From: Haladaptatus paucihalophilus DX253
GTDB taxonomy: Archaea; Halobacteriota; Halobacteria; Halobacteriales; Haladaptataceae
Length of the DNA: 64,000 nt
NCBI RefSeq assembly: GCF_000376445.1
Contig: NZ_AQXI01000001.1
Coordinates: 1,954,962 to 2,018,961 of the forward strand
Reading direction: 5' to 3'
This document shows positions 62,149 to 64,000 of the stretch, one piece after another. A program made the translations under genes and the position numbers. Within the stretch, counting starts at the first letter, position 1, and each line of letters opens with the position of its first letter. The notes below the pieces were generated by a model. The model searched no databases. It was not told the origin of the DNA and saw only the letters and a list, made by a program, of their open reading frames with translations.

Positions 62149-62223
62149 CAACTACCGAATCGTGTCCGATGGTCAACTACCGAATCGTGTCCGATGGTCA
62201 ACTACCGAATCGTGTCCGATGGT
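62149..62223. repeat. Three perfect 25-bp tandem repeats
   Basis: The unit caactaccgaatcgtgtccg plus atggt occurs at 62149-62173, 62174-62198 and 62199-62223, followed by a partial fourth (caact). The last base of the third unit is the first base of the orc1 stop anticodon triplet, so the array abuts the gene's 3' end. No spacers, so not CRISPR. Probably a minisatellite formed by slippage at the gene end. Confidence 0.9.
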
Positions 62224-63719
62224 CAACTGTCGAACCGCGCCTGTTGCATGAACGGTTGAATATCGTCGATGTCGCCGAGCCGTGAGTCGGATTGGAGGAC
62301 TGCCTCGGTCTCCTCGATGGGTACCGAGAGGCTGATCTCTTTCGTGCGCCCGTAGCGGCCCTTCGAGACGACGACGGCGTTGACGATGCCGAGCATGTCG
62401 AGTTCGCTGATGAGGTCGGTGACGCGGCGTTGGGTAAGGATATCCGCGTCGATCTCCTCACAGAGGTGTTTGTAGACGTTGTACACCTCGCCCGTGTTGA
62501 TGTTGTGGACGCCGTTTTTCTCAAGCGAGATGGTCGAAAACAGGACGAGTTTGGATTGCGTGGGGAGCGTGCGGACGACTTCGACCACGCGGTCGAGTTC
62601 GATTTTGTCCTGTGCCTTTCGGACGTGGCCCTCCTCGACGCGTTCGGCTTGGTCGCGTTCGGCGAGTTCGCCCGCCGTCCGAAGCAAGTCGAGCGCCCGT
62701 CGAGCGTCACCGTGTTCCTGTGCAGCGAAGGCGGCACACAGCGGAATCACGTCGTCGGAAAGGGCGTCCTCCTTGAACGCCACCTCGGCGCGGTGCTGAA
62801 GGATGTCCCGGAGTTGGTTCGCGTCGTAGGGCGGGAAGACGATTTCCTCTTCTCCCAAACTGGACTTGACGCGGGGGTCGAGGAAATCGGTGAACTTCAG
62901 GTCGTTGCTGATGCCCATGATAGACACGCGCGAGTTGTCGAGTTCGGAGTTCATCCGCGAGAGGTTATAGAGCGTGTCGTCGCCGGATTTCTCGACCAGT
63001 TTGTCGATTTCGTCCAGCATGATGACGACGACGCGTTCCTGATAATCGACGGCCTCGAAAAAGGTATTGTACACGCGGTCGGTCGGCCACCCGGTCATCG
63101 GAACCGGTTCTATCTCTTCCGAATCAGCTTCGAGTTCCTCGATTCGCTCGTCGATCTCCTGAACGGAGGCAAAATCGACGTTCGCCAACTGTTCGGATTC
63201 GGCAGTCACGCCCTCGCGGATGTCTTTCAGTTCCTCGATTCGATTTTCGATGTCGGACAAATTGTTCTCGATGAACTTGTTGGCGAGTTGCGCGAGCACG
63301 CGGTACTGCGTGTCCGTTATCTCGCAGTTGATGTACTCGACCTCGCACGGGACTTCGTACTTCAGCGAGGTTCGTTCGAGTTCCTGACTCACGAACTTGG
63401 CGCTCGCCGTCTTCCCGGTCCCCGTCTTCCCGTAAATGAGGATGTTCGACGGCGTTTCGCCGCGTAGTGCGGCGACGAGGATGGTCGCCATCCGGTTGAT
63501 CTGCTCCTTCCTGTGGGGGAGTTCGTGTGGCGTGTACGAGGGACGAAGCACTTCCTTGTTCTCGAAGATCGGCTCGCCGCTGAGCAGATCGTCGAACAAC
63601 CCGTGATTGCCCTCCTCGTCCGAGTCGTCCAAGACGACATCGTCCAAATCGATGCCCTCGAAGCCACGGTTCATGTGGCCGGTTCGTTCGTTCGGCGGGT
63701 CGGTATTTTCGTCTGACAT
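62223..63719 (-). CDS. orc1: Orc1/Cdc6 origin-recognition and loading protein
   Basis: A 498-residue AAA+ protein. Walker A is GKTGTGKT at 97-104; Walker B is VVVIMLDEIDKL near 240; sensor 1 (SIMGISNDL) and sensor 2 (GDARRALDLLRTAG) follow; the C-terminal winged helix includes TGEVYNVYKHLCEEI and QRRVTDLISELDMLGIV. Residues about 155-215 form an acidic coiled insertion that is long for Cdc6. An N-terminal acidic extension (1-50) is also present. Binds origin recognition boxes and loads MCM. An ORB-like site lies 15 bp before its start. Confidence 0.93.
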   Translation of the reverse strand: MSDENTDPPNERTGHMNRGFEGIDLDDVVLDDSDEEGNHGLFDDLLSGEPIFENKEVLRPSYTPHELPHRKEQINRMATILVAALRGETPSNILIYGKTGTGKTASAKFVSQELERTSLKYEVPCEVEYINCEITDTQYRVLAQLANKFIENNLSDIENRIEELKDIREGVTAESEQLANVDFASVQEIDERIEELEADSEEIEPVPMTGWPTDRVYNTFFEAVDYQERVVVIMLDEIDKLVEKSGDDTLYNLSRMNSELDNSRVSIMGISNDLKFTDFLDPRVKSSLGEEEIVFPPYDANQLRDILQHRAEVAFKEDALSDDVIPLCAAFAAQEHGDARRALDLLRTAGELAERDQAERVEEGHVRKAQDKIELDRVVEVVRTLPTQSKLVLFSTISLEKNGVHNINTGEVYNVYKHLCEEIDADILTQRRVTDLISELDMLGIVNAVVVSKGRYGRTKEISLSVPIEETEAVLQSDSRLGDIDDIQPFMQQARFDS

Positions 63720-63733
63720 ACGTCGGCTTGGTA

Positions 63734-63752
63734 CCCCTTCGTTTCGACTGGA
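63734..63752 (-). promoter_or_regulatory. Origin recognition box-like site
   Basis: The minus-strand sequence TCCAGTCGAAACGAAGGGG closely fits the haloarchaeal ORB pattern I recall (CCAGTGGAAACrrAGGGG with terminal G-run). It lies just upstream of orc1, the usual place of orc-linked origins. Only one clear site is in the window; partners would be expected within a few hundred bases to the right, beyond 64000. Confidence 0.55.
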
Positions 63753-64000
63753 GTTGGCACGCCGTGCGGAGAGAGACGGGAGAAAACCGGGAATAACGTC
63801 ACGATTTTCGTCCCAAAGAAGCGACAGCGCGTCCAGTTGATGCAGATGAAAAAGAGGTACAGCACAGTACTAAAATCTTTCTCATCGGTCGAATGATGGA
63901 CGAAAAACGGTTTTTTCCCGGTTTCACGCTGAAAGAGCACCGTTTCGGGTCGAACGAAAGAAAAGAAGTTGTGAAAAATTGATGATTCAGTGGCGGTTTT
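63753..64000. other. Upstream region of orc1, possible edge of an origin
   Basis: No gene seen. The stretch becomes AT-rich toward the right edge (runs of a and t at 63848-63860, 63901-63917 and 63960-63990), as in a DNA unwinding element. Two further gaaac-containing sequences (near 63920 and 63945) are too weak to call ORBs. Confidence 0.4.

Noticed and set aside
62149-62223. CRISPR array
   Set aside because: The 25-bp units follow directly on each other without spacers, and no cas genes are present.
63900-63960. Additional ORB sites at the right edge
   Set aside because: Two gaaac-containing sequences lack the rest of the pattern and the G-run, so they were not called.

Overview
The window is haloarchaeal chromosome (class Halobacteria). 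The signs are strongly acidic GC-rich proteins, an Orc1/Cdc6 gene with an origin-recognition-box-like site, the Hel308-Cgi121 gene pair, a DUF5789-type protein, Tat (twin-arginine) rather than Sec signal peptides, and TATA boxes sitting about 27 bases before start codons. The genus cannot be fixed from this window.

About 87% of the window is one 27,768-bp element present twice in tandem, head to tail. Copy 1 is already under way at base 1; by the repeat period its left end lies about 215 bp before the window. It ends at the internal junction near 27,553. Copy 2 runs from that junction to 55,321, where the repeat stops abruptly at host DNA. I found only ten base differences between the copies, in four clusters. 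The element is an integrated virus: it has a tyrosine integrase at its right end, a PhiH1-type winged-helix repressor, an A32/FtsK-like packaging ATPase, and a minus-strand block whose gene order and lengths match, from memory, the virion genes of sphaerolipovirus SH1 (VP12-VP7-VP4-VP13-VP2-VP10-VP9-VP3-VP6). I therefore read it as a temperate, integrated relative of the tailless icosahedral, internal-membrane haloviruses.

Layout of one unit (copy 1; add 27,768 for copy 2): 0-0.7 kb zinc-finger microproteins and a coiled-coil protein; 1.0-1.9 kb vapBC toxin-antitoxin and a small protein; 1.9-4.1 kb AT-rich island with a Tat-exported protein facing a Tat lipoprotein; 4.1-12.0 kb virion operon (minus); 12.2-15.0 kb operon ending in the packaging ATPase (plus); 15.0-16.8 kb AT-rich island with a halocin C8-like precursor and a membrane protein; 16.9-20.7 kb overlapping minus-strand operon of unknown viral genes; 20.8-25.2 kb AT-rich accessory cassette (AbrB-like protein, membrane pair, two unknown proteins, DUF4145 protein, repressor); 25.2-26.2 kb regulatory region and small zinc-ribbon genes; 26.3-27.5 kb integrase. 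The virion and packaging genes are GC-rich and compact. The cargo genes (toxin-like proteins, halocin-like peptide, probable exclusion or defence genes) are AT-rich, as expected of later acquisitions.

The host flank (55.3-64 kb) holds a large protein of six homing-endonuclease-associated repeats right at the integration site, then a DUF5789-type protein, Cgi121 (KEOPS), Hel308 helicase, a nucleoside phosphorylase, a 3Fe-4S-type ferredoxin, and Orc1/Cdc6 with an ORB-like site before its start. A replication origin probably lies at or beyond the right edge.
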